Assembly: GCF_001808185.1 (NCBI RefSeq)
Contig: NZ_CP017668.1
Location: 496,001 to 560,000, forward strand
Direction: 5' to 3'
DNA from: Jeongeupia sp. USM3
GTDB lineage: Bacteria > Pseudomonadota > Gammaproteobacteria > Burkholderiales > Chitinibacteraceae
DNA: 64,000 nucleotides
The notes below the pieces were generated by a model, which was not told the origin of the DNA, made no database searches, and saw only the letters and a program-made list of their open reading frames with translations. The stretch's first letter is position 1; the number at the start of each line of letters is the position of its first letter. Shown in pieces: positions 10,490 through 18,966 of this stretch. A program made the position numbers and the translations under genes.

Positions 10490-11167
10490 ATGAAACGCAC
10501 AGCCCCCCTCGTACTTCTCGCGGCCAGCGCCGTCAGTCACGCCGCGCCGATGGACAACGACGTTCTGCGCCAGGAGGTTGAGGCATGGGTGAGGCAGCAG
10601 CTCAGCACCTCGCCGGGCGCAACGGTCAAGGCCGGCCACCTGGACAGCCGGCTGAAGCTGGCTGCCTGCGCGCAGCGCGACATCCAGCTTGCCCCCGGGC
10701 AGCGCCTGCTCGGCAATGCCCAGGTCCGCGTCCGCTGCATCGACGGCGCCAGCTGGTCGGTCAACCTGCCCGTGCAGATCGGCCAGGAGGTGGTTTATTA
10801 CGTTGCAGCCCGGCCCCTGCCGGCCGGTCACGTGCTAGGCACTGCAGACCTGCAGCCGCAGCGCGGCAATCTTGCCGACCTGCCAGGCAGCGTAGTGCTC
10901 GACACAGCCCAGGCCGCCGGACGGACGCTCGGCACCGCACTGGCAAGCGGAGCGCCGATCCGCGCGGAAATGCTGCGTTCGGCCAACGTCATTCGCCAGG
11001 GGCAGCGCGTCAAGCTGGTCGTGCGGATCGGCGGCATCGACGTCAGCAACGAGGGTGTGGCACTCAACAGCGCGAGCGAAGGCCAGTCGGTGCGAGTCCG
11101 CCTGAACAACAATCAGGTCAGCCAGGGAACGGCGCGCGCAGACGGCACGGTGGACGCCGCGCCGTAA
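10490..11167 (+). CDS. flgA: Flagellar P-ring assembly chaperone FlgA
   Basis: FlgA is a periplasmic chaperone needed to assemble FlgI into the flagellar P-ring. The 225-residue protein has a Sec signal peptide (MKRTAPLVLLAASAVSHA), an N-terminal FlgA domain (AACAQRDIQLAPGQRLLGNAQVRVRC) and a C-terminal SAF domain (LPAGHVLGTADLQPQRGNLADL). It ends in the conserved region where FlgA proteins carry GQRVKLVV and VRVRLNNNQ. The ATG at 10490 is chosen because the upstream GTG at 10466 lies before the -10 box. No other flagellar gene is in this window, so flgA is separated from the flg operon or transcribed away from it. Confidence 0.93.
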   Translation: MKRTAPLVLLAASAVSHAAPMDNDVLRQEVEAWVRQQLSTSPGATVKAGHLDSRLKLAACAQRDIQLAPGQRLLGNAQVRVRCIDGASWSVNLPVQIGQEVVYYVAARPLPAGHVLGTADLQPQRGNLADLPGSVVLDTAQAAGRTLGTALASGAPIRAEMLRSANVIRQGQRVKLVVRIGGIDVSNEGVALNSASEGQSVRVRLNNNQVSQGTARADGTVDAAP

Positions 11168-11177
11168 ACCCGCGGGT

Positions 11178-13550
11178 TCAGTGGGCCGAATGCAGCGTGC
11201 CGACGGATTCGCGCTCGGCGTCGGCCCGGCTCGGATCGGCCGGCGTCCACCAGCGCAGGCGGTTGCGCCCCTCCCGCTTGGCGGCGTAGAGCGCGGCATC
11301 CGCCAGCTCGAGCGGCGAATCGGTATCGGACTCGCCGCCGCCGACCAGCATCGCGCCGATCGAGATCGTGATGCCGATCAGGCGCTGGCCATGAAAATCC
11401 ACCGAGAGCAACCTCACAGCGGCCATCAGCCGCTCACCCCAGTCGGTCAGCCCGTCGCGGTCGATGCCCGGCAGCAGCACGGTGAACTCCTCGCCGCCGT
11501 AGCGGCAGACGACGTCGTCTGCACGGCCGAGGTTGAGCAGGCATTGCGCCAGGGCGCGCAGTACGGCATCGCCGGCCTCATGCCCGTAGGTATCGTTGTA
11601 ACGCTTGAAATAGTCGATATCGACCATCGCCACCCCGAGGGCGCCATGACTGCGCTTGGCCCGGGCCAGCTCCCGGCGCAGGCACTCTTCGAGATAGCGG
11701 CGATTGAACAGCCCGGTCAGCGGGTCGGAGATCGATTGCTGCTTCAGCGTCTCGCGCAGTTGCAGATTGGCGATCGCCAGCGAGATCTGCTCGGCGACGG
11801 ACAGCGCCAGCTGGTGCTCGACGTCGCTGAACTGGTTTTCGGACCGCGCCAACGAGCCCAGCAAGGTCAGCACCCCCTGGTTGCGCCCCTGCGCGGTCAG
11901 CGGAATGCACAGGCTCTGTCTCGCCGGCGCCACCGGCACATGTCGGCAGCGCGGCCCCTGCTGCGGCGACTGCAGCCAGTGAGGCTGCCCCAGTCTCACG
12001 CCCCAGCAATCGTCCGGGGCGATCGCCGTGTGCGAGCGCGGCAGCTCGCCCCAGCGACAGGCCTCTTCGAGCTGGGAGGTGCCCGGGTTGTCGATGAACA
12101 ACTGTCCGGCGCTCTCGGGGAACAGCTTGGCCATGCTCGTCCGGATGATGTCGCGCGCTTCGTCGAAGGTCTGGCAGCACTCGAGCATGCGCCCGAGTTC
12201 GCGCTGGACCGAGACGTCCTGCAGGTGGCGCCGCAGTGCGTCCAGCCCGCCCTGTAGTGCCTCGTTGCTGCGCTGCAGCGCATCGCTGAGCGATTCGCGC
12301 TCGACAATGTCGGCCTGCAGCCGCATGCGCTCGGCATTGGCATGCCGCGCACTGCGCGCGACCCGCGCAATGACGAAAACCCCCGCGAGGATCAGCGCCA
12401 CCGTTACCAGCAACCACGCGACCGTGACAGCCCGGACGGCGGCGCCGGTAAGGCGGGACTCGTTGCCGGTCGCACCCAGGGAGCCGACCAGCGCTTGCTG
12501 CCGGGTGTCGATCGCGCGGAATATCTGGTCACGTTCGACCTGGAAGGCGACGCCTCGCCCCTCCGTCACATCATCGTTCGCCACCACGCCGGCGGCTCGC
12601 CGCCAGTTGGCCCAGTCGCGGCGGAGTGCTTCACCCGCTTCGCCACGCCAAGCCTGCGGCGTATCCGCGGCGACCAGCTTCTGGCGCATGTCCTGCAGCT
12701 GCGCCAGCTCACCAGTCCACGCATCGCTACCGACGGCTCGCGCCTCCGCCATCCGCTGGCCCTGGGCAAGCGTCCAGCCCGCCCCGGTCAGCACAAAGGC
12801 CAGCAGCAAGCCGGTAGCCAGCCACGACTGTCGCCTGAGTTGGCCGGCGTCGGCCGGCGCGGCCTCGGCCTTGAGCAGTAGTGCCAGCGGCGGCGCGGTT
12901 ACGACGCCAATAAATAGCAAGCCCCCCGTCGCCGCCAGTGCGGTCAGTTGATCGGGATCGCCGCCCGGGTCCATGATCGGCAGCGGTGCATACCCCCCCG
13001 GCAACAGGTACGAGCCCGCCATCGCAAGCGTGAACACGGCCAGCAGCACCGGATACTGCCAGGGCGGCGATGAGGTGCCGGCGAGGCTGCCATGGCCTCC
13101 CCATGTCAGCGCCGTCGCGGCGACCAGCATCAGCACGCTGATGCCGAGCACCGGTGGCGCGAAACCGGCGCCAAGGTCAGTCAAGCGATCGCCGGCGACC
13201 AGTGCGACGGCGAGGCCGAGTGCCAGTACGGTCAGCCCCATCGGCCGCAACCGGTGGCCGGCCAACAGGTGCAGCGCTACGGCGCTTCCCGCCAGCAGGA
13301 CGAGCAGCCCGCCGAACGCAGGCAGCAGGGCAAGCTGTCCGAGGCGCTCCGGCGCCATCACCAGCAGCCAGCCGAGCTTGGCAATCCACAGCCCGCCTCC
13401 CAGCACCAGCGCCGCCACATGGACACACCGGCGCCGTGCGCGCACCGTCATCGCCCGACCGCCTTTCAGCCAGTACAGGCAGCCGTGCAGGGTTGATGCC
13501 GCCAACACCAGTGGCAGCAGGCGCAAAAGCGCTTGGTAGGCATCGTTCAT
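11178..13550 (-). CDS. Membrane-bound GAF-GGDEF diguanylate cyclase
   Basis: The 790-residue protein probably makes the second messenger c-di-GMP. It begins with about seven hydrophobic segments that recall a degenerate MHYT-type sensor (LGGGLWIAKLGWLLVMAP), although the MHYT residues themselves are not obvious. A periplasmic loop, one more membrane helix near residue 400, a coiled coil, a GAF domain (about 450-610) and a GGDEF domain follow. The active site GGEEF is at residues 685-689, and an inhibitory I-site RADD at 676-679 has the canonical five-residue spacing, so product inhibition is expected. The start at 13550 (MNDAYQALLRL) follows a plausible ribosome binding site. It stands alone. 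Confidence 0.88.
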   Translation of the reverse strand: MNDAYQALLRLLPLVLAASTLHGCLYWLKGGRAMTVRARRRCVHVAALVLGGGLWIAKLGWLLVMAPERLGQLALLPAFGGLLVLLAGSAVALHLLAGHRLRPMGLTVLALGLAVALVAGDRLTDLGAGFAPPVLGISVLMLVAATALTWGGHGSLAGTSSPPWQYPVLLAVFTLAMAGSYLLPGGYAPLPIMDPGGDPDQLTALAATGGLLFIGVVTAPPLALLLKAEAAPADAGQLRRQSWLATGLLLAFVLTGAGWTLAQGQRMAEARAVGSDAWTGELAQLQDMRQKLVAADTPQAWRGEAGEALRRDWANWRRAAGVVANDDVTEGRGVAFQVERDQIFRAIDTRQQALVGSLGATGNESRLTGAAVRAVTVAWLLVTVALILAGVFVIARVARSARHANAERMRLQADIVERESLSDALQRSNEALQGGLDALRRHLQDVSVQRELGRMLECCQTFDEARDIIRTSMAKLFPESAGQLFIDNPGTSQLEEACRWGELPRSHTAIAPDDCWGVRLGQPHWLQSPQQGPRCRHVPVAPARQSLCIPLTAQGRNQGVLTLLGSLARSENQFSDVEHQLALSVAEQISLAIANLQLRETLKQQSISDPLTGLFNRRYLEECLRRELARAKRSHGALGVAMVDIDYFKRYNDTYGHEAGDAVLRALAQCLLNLGRADDVVCRYGGEEFTVLLPGIDRDGLTDWGERLMAAVRLLSVDFHGQRLIGITISIGAMLVGGGESDTDSPLELADAALYAAKREGRNRLRWWTPADPSRADAERESVGTLHSAH

Positions 13551-13626
13551 GAGGCACCCCTGACAAGTCGCTTCAATATAGAAAGTGCAACCGTCGAATG
13601 CGTGCAAAACATCGCACCGGGCGCGC

Positions 13627-13655
13627 CTGACAAGCCGGCGCATACCCGCTAAAAT
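13627..13655 (+). promoter_or_regulatory. Sigma-70 promoter for the ribF-ileS-lspA-ispH operon
   Basis: CTGACA (13627-13632), a 17-base spacer and TAAAAT (13650-13655) form a good promoter 32 bases upstream of the ribF ATG. Confidence 0.7.
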
Positions 13656-13687
13656 CTACGGTTTTGCACCCGATTGCCACGCCGATC

Positions 13688-14626
13688 ATGCGAGTCGTAC
13701 GCGGTGTTACCGCAGCCCAACTTCCGCCCTGTGCACTGACCATCGGCAACTTCGACGGCCTGCATCTCGGGCACCAGGCCATGCTGGCCCAGGTTCGCGA
13801 CATCGCCCGCGTTCGCGGGCTCGCGACCGCGGTGCTGACTTTCGAGCCGCATCCGCGCGAGCTGTTTGCGCCCGATACCGCGCCGGCACGGCTCACCAGC
13901 TTTCGCGAGAAGGCCGAGCTGCTCGCCGCGGAAGGCGTCGATTACCTGATCGTCCAGCGCTTTGACCGGCGCTTTGCCGGCTACGAAGCGGAAGCCTTTC
14001 GTGACGAGATCATTGCCAGGCGGCTCAACGCCCGTTACGTGATCGTCGGCGACGACTTCTGTTTCGGCGCGCGGCGCGCGGGCAATATCGCGCTGCTGTC
14101 GCAGTCCGAGGCATTCGACGCGCATGCGCTGTCGACCGTCGCCCACGACGGCGAGCGCGTCTCATCGACCGCGGTGCGTACCGCGCTGGCCTCCGGTGAC
14201 ATGGCGCATGCCGCCGCCCTTCTCGGCCGGCCCTATTCGATTTCCGGCCGGGTGACCGGCGGCGACAAGCTCGGGCGGCAGCTCGGCTTTCCGACCGCCA
14301 ATATCCAGCTGCACCACAACAAGCCGCCGATGATGGGTGTCTTCGTCGTCGAGGCCCACGGACTGGAAAAGCCGTGGCAGGGCGTTGCCAGCCTCGGCGT
14401 GCGACCGACGGTCAAGGGTGCCGATGCGGCGCCGGTACTGGAAGTGCACCTGTTCGACTTCGAGCGCGAAATCTACGGCAAGCACCTGAGGGTGGATTTT
14501 CTCGCCAAGCTGCGCGACGAAGAAAAGTACTCGGGTCTGGAACCCTTGATCGCCCAGATCCACAAAGATTGTGACCAAGCCCGCGACTGGTTCGCGACAC
14601 GTGCCCAACACCGAGAGACACCATGA
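13688..14626 (+). CDS. ribF: Bifunctional riboflavin kinase / FAD synthetase RibF
   Basis: RibF phosphorylates riboflavin to FMN and adenylates FMN to FAD. The 312-residue protein has the N-terminal nucleotidyltransferase domain (CALTIGNFDGLHLGHQAML with the HxGH motif) and the C-terminal flavokinase domain (GVTGGDKLGRQLGFPTANI-like region, read here as SGRVTGGDKLGRQLGFPTAN, and GVASLGVRPTV). The ATG at 13688 is downstream of the -10 box; a TTG at 13664 would be too close to the promoter. The stop codon overlaps the ileS start by four bases (ATGA), which shows translational coupling. Confidence 0.96.
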   Translation: MRVVRGVTAAQLPPCALTIGNFDGLHLGHQAMLAQVRDIARVRGLATAVLTFEPHPRELFAPDTAPARLTSFREKAELLAAEGVDYLIVQRFDRRFAGYEAEAFRDEIIARRLNARYVIVGDDFCFGARRAGNIALLSQSEAFDAHALSTVAHDGERVSSTAVRTALASGDMAHAAALLGRPYSISGRVTGGDKLGRQLGFPTANIQLHHNKPPMMGVFVVEAHGLEKPWQGVASLGVRPTVKGADAAPVLEVHLFDFEREIYGKHLRVDFLAKLRDEEKYSGLEPLIAQIHKDCDQARDWFATRAQHRETP

Positions 14627-17490
14627 GCGAAAAAGCGCCGAACAAATACCCGGTCAACCTGCTGGACACCGCCTTCCCGATGCGCGGCGACCTCGCCAAG
14701 CGCGAACCGGGCTTCCTGAAACAGTGGCAGGACAAGCAGCTGTACAAGAAGCTGCGCGAGCGCGCCCGGCAGGAAAACCGGCCCAAGTTCATCCTGCACG
14801 ACGGCCCGCCGTATGCGAACGGCGAAATCCACCTCGGCCACGCGGTAAACAAGACGCTCAAGGACATCATCATCAAGTCGAAGTCGCTGGCCGGCTTCGA
14901 TGCACCGTACGTGCCGGGCTGGGACTGCCACGGGCTGCCGATCGAGCACCAGATCGAAAAAATCGCCAAGAACGATGAAAAGGCCGTCAAGGCCAATCCG
15001 GACATCCATGCCCGCATCGTCGCCTTCCGCAAGGAAAACGGTCTGGGCGAAAAGGAAACGCACCTGCCGGCCGCCTTCGTGCGCGAACTGTGCCGCAGCT
15101 ACGCCGCCAAGCAGATCGAAATCCAGAAGGCCGGCTTCATCCGTCTCGGCGTGTGGGGCGACTGGGCCGATCCGTACCAGACGATGGCATTCAAGACCGA
15201 AGCCAACATCGTTCGCACGCTCGGCAAGATCCACGCCAACGACTACATCGTCAAAGGCCAGAAGCCGGTGCACTGGTGCGTCGACTGCGGCTCGGCACTG
15301 GCCGAGGCCGAAGTCGAGTACGAGGACAAGGTGTCGCCGGCGATCGACGCCGGCTTCCGCTTCGTCGATACCGAAGCACTGTCGCAGGCCTTTGGCGGCG
15401 TGAACCTACAGGACCAGCCCGCCTACGCGATCATCTGGACCACGACACCGTGGACACTGCCGGCCAACCAGGCCGTGTGCGTCCACCCGGAGCTGAACTA
15501 CGACCTGATCGCCACGCCCAAGGGCTTGCTGGTGCTGGCAGCCGACCTGGCCGAATCCGCGCTGAAGCGCTACGGCATCGAAGCGGCCGAGGTGATCGCC
15601 AAGGCCCATGGCTCGCGGCTGAACCTGCTGCAGCTGCAACACCCCTTCCTCAACCGGCAAGTGCCGGTCATCCTCGGCGAGCACGTCACCACCGAGGCCG
15701 GCACCGGCCTGGTGCACACCGCCCCGGCGCACGGCCTCGACGACTATCTCGTCGGCCTGCATTACCACCTGCCGGTGGAAAACCCGGTCGGCGGCGATGG
15801 CCGCTACGTCAGCAGTGCGCCGTTCGCGCCGGGCAAGACCGTCTGGGAAGCCAACCCGCTGGTGATCGCGGCGCTCGACGAGCATCAGGCGCTGTTTGCG
15901 AGCGAAAAGCTCAAGCACAGCTACCCGCACTGCTGGCGCCACAAGACGCCGATCATTTTCCGCGCCACCACGCAGTGGTTCATCGCAATGGAAAAGGCGG
16001 TGAACGGCAGCACGCTGCGCCAGCACGCCAACAAGGCCGTCGACGACACCGAGTTCTTCCCGACCTGGGGCCGTGCGCGGCTCGAGGCGATGATCGGCAA
16101 CCGCCCGGACTGGTGCATCTCGCGCCAGCGCAACTGGGGCGTGCCGATGACGTTCTTCGTGCACAAGGAAACCGGCGACCTGCATCCGCGTTCCGGCGAA
16201 CTGCTCGAACAGGTTGCACAGCGCATCGAAAACGAAGGCATCGAGGCCTGGTTCAAGCTTGAAGCCGAGGAACTGCTCGGCGCCGAAGCTGAACACTACG
16301 AAAAGCTCAAGGACACGCTCGACGTCTGGTTCGACTCGGGCTCGACCCACTACGCGGTGCTGCGGCAGCGCGAAGAACTCGGCTGGCCGGCCGATCTGTA
16401 CCTCGAAGGCTCGGACCAGCATCGCGGCTGGTTCCAGTCGTCCCTGCTCACCGGCTGCGCGACCGAAGGTCGTGCACCGTACAAGCAACTGCTGACCCAC
16501 GGTTTTACCGTCGACGAAAAGGGTCACAAGATGTCGAAGTCCAAGGGCAACGGCATCGAGCCGCAGGAGATCTTCAACAGCATCGGTGCCGACATGCTGC
16601 GCCTGTGGGTCGCCAGCGCCGACTACTCGGGCGAAATGTCGCTGTCGCAGGAGATCCTCAAGCGCACGACCGACTCGTACCGCCGCATCCGCAACACGCT
16701 GCGCTTCCTGCTCGCCAACCTGTCCGACTTCAAGGTGGAACAGGTCGTTCCGGCCGGGCAGCTGCTGACACTCGATCGCTACGCACTGGTCGAGCTCGAC
16801 GCCTTCCAGCAGCGCGTTGCCGCGCTGTTCGATCGCTACGAGTTCCACTCGGCGGTGCAGGAAATCCACCGCTACTGCTCGGAAGAGCTCGGCTCGTTCT
16901 ACCTCGACGTCATCAAGGACCGGCTGTACACGACCAAGGCCGACTCGGCGATCCGCCGCTCGGCGCAGACCGCGCTCTGGCACATCAGCCAGTCGCTGGT
17001 CCGCATCCTGGCGCCGATCCTGTCGTTTACCGCGCACGAAGCATGGGAAGTGCTCAACGGCAGCGACGACAGCGTCTTCCTGTCGACCTGGCACAAGGCA
17101 CCGGCCGTCGCCGACGCCGACGAACTGTCGACCCGGTTTGCGCTGATTCGCGAAGCGCGTACCGCCGCTCAGAAGGACATCGAGGTCTTGCGCGCCGAAG
17201 GCAAGCTCGGCTCAAGCCTGCAGGCCGAAGTCGAAGTAACTGCCGGCGGCGAGCTGTACGACGCGCTCGCCAGCCTCGGTGACGAACTGCGCTTCGTGCT
17301 GATCACCTCGAAGGCCGGGCTCAAGCAGGGTGAGGCGCTGGCAATCGGCGTCACGCCGTCGGTCTACACCAAGTGCGAGCGCTGCTGGCATTACCTGCCG
17401 AGCGTCGGCACGATCGCCAACCACCCGGGTCTGTGCGCGCGTTGCGACGACAACCTGCACGGCCAGGGCGAGGCGCGCGCGCATGCCTAA
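14623..17490 (+). CDS. ileS: Isoleucyl-tRNA synthetase
   Basis: IleS charges tRNA-Ile and edits misactivated valine. The 955-residue protein is a bacterial class I enzyme: HIGH signature HLGH within PYANGEIHLGHAVNK, the CP1 editing domain (WTTTPWTLPANQAVCVHPEL), the KMSKS loop (GHKMSKSKGNG), an anticodon-binding domain, and a C-terminal zinc finger with CERCWHY and CARCDDN. It overlaps ribF by four bases and lspA by eight, so ribF, ileS, lspA and ispH form one tight operon. Length and motifs are complete. Confidence 0.98.
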   Translation: MSEKAPNKYPVNLLDTAFPMRGDLAKREPGFLKQWQDKQLYKKLRERARQENRPKFILHDGPPYANGEIHLGHAVNKTLKDIIIKSKSLAGFDAPYVPGWDCHGLPIEHQIEKIAKNDEKAVKANPDIHARIVAFRKENGLGEKETHLPAAFVRELCRSYAAKQIEIQKAGFIRLGVWGDWADPYQTMAFKTEANIVRTLGKIHANDYIVKGQKPVHWCVDCGSALAEAEVEYEDKVSPAIDAGFRFVDTEALSQAFGGVNLQDQPAYAIIWTTTPWTLPANQAVCVHPELNYDLIATPKGLLVLAADLAESALKRYGIEAAEVIAKAHGSRLNLLQLQHPFLNRQVPVILGEHVTTEAGTGLVHTAPAHGLDDYLVGLHYHLPVENPVGGDGRYVSSAPFAPGKTVWEANPLVIAALDEHQALFASEKLKHSYPHCWRHKTPIIFRATTQWFIAMEKAVNGSTLRQHANKAVDDTEFFPTWGRARLEAMIGNRPDWCISRQRNWGVPMTFFVHKETGDLHPRSGELLEQVAQRIENEGIEAWFKLEAEELLGAEAEHYEKLKDTLDVWFDSGSTHYAVLRQREELGWPADLYLEGSDQHRGWFQSSLLTGCATEGRAPYKQLLTHGFTVDEKGHKMSKSKGNGIEPQEIFNSIGADMLRLWVASADYSGEMSLSQEILKRTTDSYRRIRNTLRFLLANLSDFKVEQVVPAGQLLTLDRYALVELDAFQQRVAALFDRYEFHSAVQEIHRYCSEELGSFYLDVIKDRLYTTKADSAIRRSAQTALWHISQSLVRILAPILSFTAHEAWEVLNGSDDSVFLSTWHKAPAVADADELSTRFALIREARTAAQKDIEVLRAEGKLGSSLQAEVEVTAGGELYDALASLGDELRFVLITSKAGLKQGEALAIGVTPSVYTKCERCWHYLPSVGTIANHPGLCARCDDNLHGQGEARAHA

Positions 17491-17959
17491 GCGGTTCTGG
17501 CAGTGGATCGCGCTGGCAGTCGTTGTCATCGCACTGGACCAGCTCACCAAGCACGCCGCCGAAGCGGCCTTCGCCTACGGCGACGTGCTGCCGGTGATTC
17601 CCGGCTTCTTCAACCTGACACTGGCGTACAACCCCGGTGCGGCGTTCTCCTTCCTCGCCGACGCCGGCGGCTGGCAGCGGCACTTCTTCACCGTGCTGGC
17701 GCTGGGCGTCTCGGTGTTCATCGTGCTGACGCTGCGCAAGCACCATGGCCAGACGATGTTTGCGCTGGCGCTGTCGCTGATCATGGGTGGCGCACTCGGC
17801 AATGTGATCGACCGGGTGCTATTCGGTCACGTCATCGACTTCATCCAGCTTTATTATCGGAACTGGTACTACCCGGCATTCAACCTCGCCGACTCGGCGA
17901 TCTGCGTCGGCGCGGCGCTGATGGTCTGGGACAGCTTCCGCAAAAAGGAATCCGCATGA
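17483..17959 (+). CDS. lspA: Lipoprotein signal peptidase (SPase II)
   Basis: LspA cleaves the signal peptide of prolipoproteins in the inner membrane after diacylglyceryl transfer. The 158-residue protein has four membrane helices and the conserved catalytic aspartates, one in the NVIDR motif and one in AFNLADSAIC. The N-terminal helix carries the typical LDQLTK sequence. The ATG at 17483 lies inside the end of ileS, and the stop overlaps the ispH start. The window encodes lipoprotein substrates such as NlpD and the phytase-like protein. Confidence 0.97.
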   Translation: MPKRFWQWIALAVVVIALDQLTKHAAEAAFAYGDVLPVIPGFFNLTLAYNPGAAFSFLADAGGWQRHFFTVLALGVSVFIVLTLRKHHGQTMFALALSLIMGGALGNVIDRVLFGHVIDFIQLYYRNWYYPAFNLADSAICVGAALMVWDSFRKKESA

Positions 17960-18882
17960 GCATGCAGATCATCCTCGCGCAGCCGCGCGGCTTCTGCGCC
18001 GGTGTCGACCGGGCGATCGCCATCGTCGAAAAGGCGCTGGAGAAGTTCGGCGCGCCGATCTACGTGCGCCACGAGGTCGTCCACAACAAGTTCGTGATCG
18101 AGGACCTGAAGGCCAAGGGCGCGATCTTCGTCGAGGAGCTGGCGGAGGTGCCGGCCGGCAATACGGTGATTTTCTCGGCGCACGGCGTCTCGCAGGCGGT
18201 GCGCGCCGAGGCCGAGGCGCGCGGCCTGTCGGTGTTCGACGCAACGTGCCCGCTGGTCACCAAGGTCCACCTCGAGGTCAAGCGGCTGCGTCAGCAGGGT
18301 TTCGAGATCATCATGATCGGCCACAAGGGTCACCCGGAAGTCGAAGGGACCATGGGCCAGGCCGACGGCGGGATGTATCTGGTCGAGGAAGCCGAGGATG
18401 TGCCGACCATGGTCGTCAATGCCAACGCCAAGCTCGCCTACGTGACGCAGACCACGCTGTCGGTCGACGACGCGCAACGCGTTGTCGATGCGCTGCGCAC
18501 ACGCTTCCCCGACATCGTCGGCCCGAAAAAGGACGACATCTGCTACGCGACGCAGAACCGCCAGGATGCGGTCAAGCAGCTGGCGCGCGACGTCGACGTG
18601 CTGGTCGTGGTCGGTTCGCCGAACAGCTCGAACTCGAACCGCTTGCGCGAAGTCGGTGCCAGCCTCGGCATCGACTCGTACATGGTCGACAACGAAACCG
18701 AACTCAAGCCCGAATGGTTTGCCGACGGCGTCCGGGTTGGCATTACCGCCGGCGCGTCGGCGCCGGACGTGCTGGTCCAGCGTGTCATCCAGCGGATCGG
18801 CGAGTTCGGTGCCGAATCGGTATCGCCGATGGACGGCATCGAGGAAAACGTCGTGTTTTCGCTCCCCAAAGGGCTGGCGTAA
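17956..18882 (+). CDS. ispH: 4-hydroxy-3-methylbut-2-enyl diphosphate reductase IspH
   Basis: IspH (LytB) is the last enzyme of the methylerythritol phosphate pathway and makes IPP and DMAPP using a [4Fe-4S] cluster. The 308-residue protein has the three cluster cysteines in QPRGFCAGVDRAI, FDATCPLVTKVH and VVVGSPNSSNSNR-adjacent GKKDDICYATQNRQ. It also has the conserved histidines HEVVHNK and IGHKGHPEVEGTMGQ. The start overlaps lspA by four bases. In E. coli an fkpB (slpA) prolyl isomerase gene lies between lspA and ispH; it is absent here. A terminator follows. Confidence 0.97.
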   Translation: MSMQIILAQPRGFCAGVDRAIAIVEKALEKFGAPIYVRHEVVHNKFVIEDLKAKGAIFVEELAEVPAGNTVIFSAHGVSQAVRAEAEARGLSVFDATCPLVTKVHLEVKRLRQQGFEIIMIGHKGHPEVEGTMGQADGGMYLVEEAEDVPTMVVNANAKLAYVTQTTLSVDDAQRVVDALRTRFPDIVGPKKDDICYATQNRQDAVKQLARDVDVLVVVGSPNSSNSNRLREVGASLGIDSYMVDNETELKPEWFADGVRVGITAGASAPDVLVQRVIQRIGEFGAESVSPMDGIEENVVFSLPKGLA

Positions 18883-18893
18883 GCACCCGGAAA

Positions 18894-18916
18894 AACGCCC
18901 CGCCGGGGCGTTTTTT
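18894..18916 (+). terminator. Terminator of the ribF-ispH operon
   Basis: AACGCCCC-GCC-GGGGCGTT is followed by a run of T and starts 11 bases after the ispH stop. Confidence 0.9.
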
Positions 18917-18954
18917 CATTGCGGCGCAATCGTTCGGCGAGCCGCCGGCTCGGG

Positions 18955-18960
18955 TAAAAT
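18955..18960 (+). promoter_or_regulatory. -10 box (TAAAAT) immediately before ccoI
   Basis: TAAAAT ends six bases before the ccoI ATG, the same geometry as at flgA. If used, transcription would begin at the start codon. A weak -35-like TTCGGC lies at 18933-18938. Confidence 0.4.
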
Positions 18961-18966
18961 GCCGCC

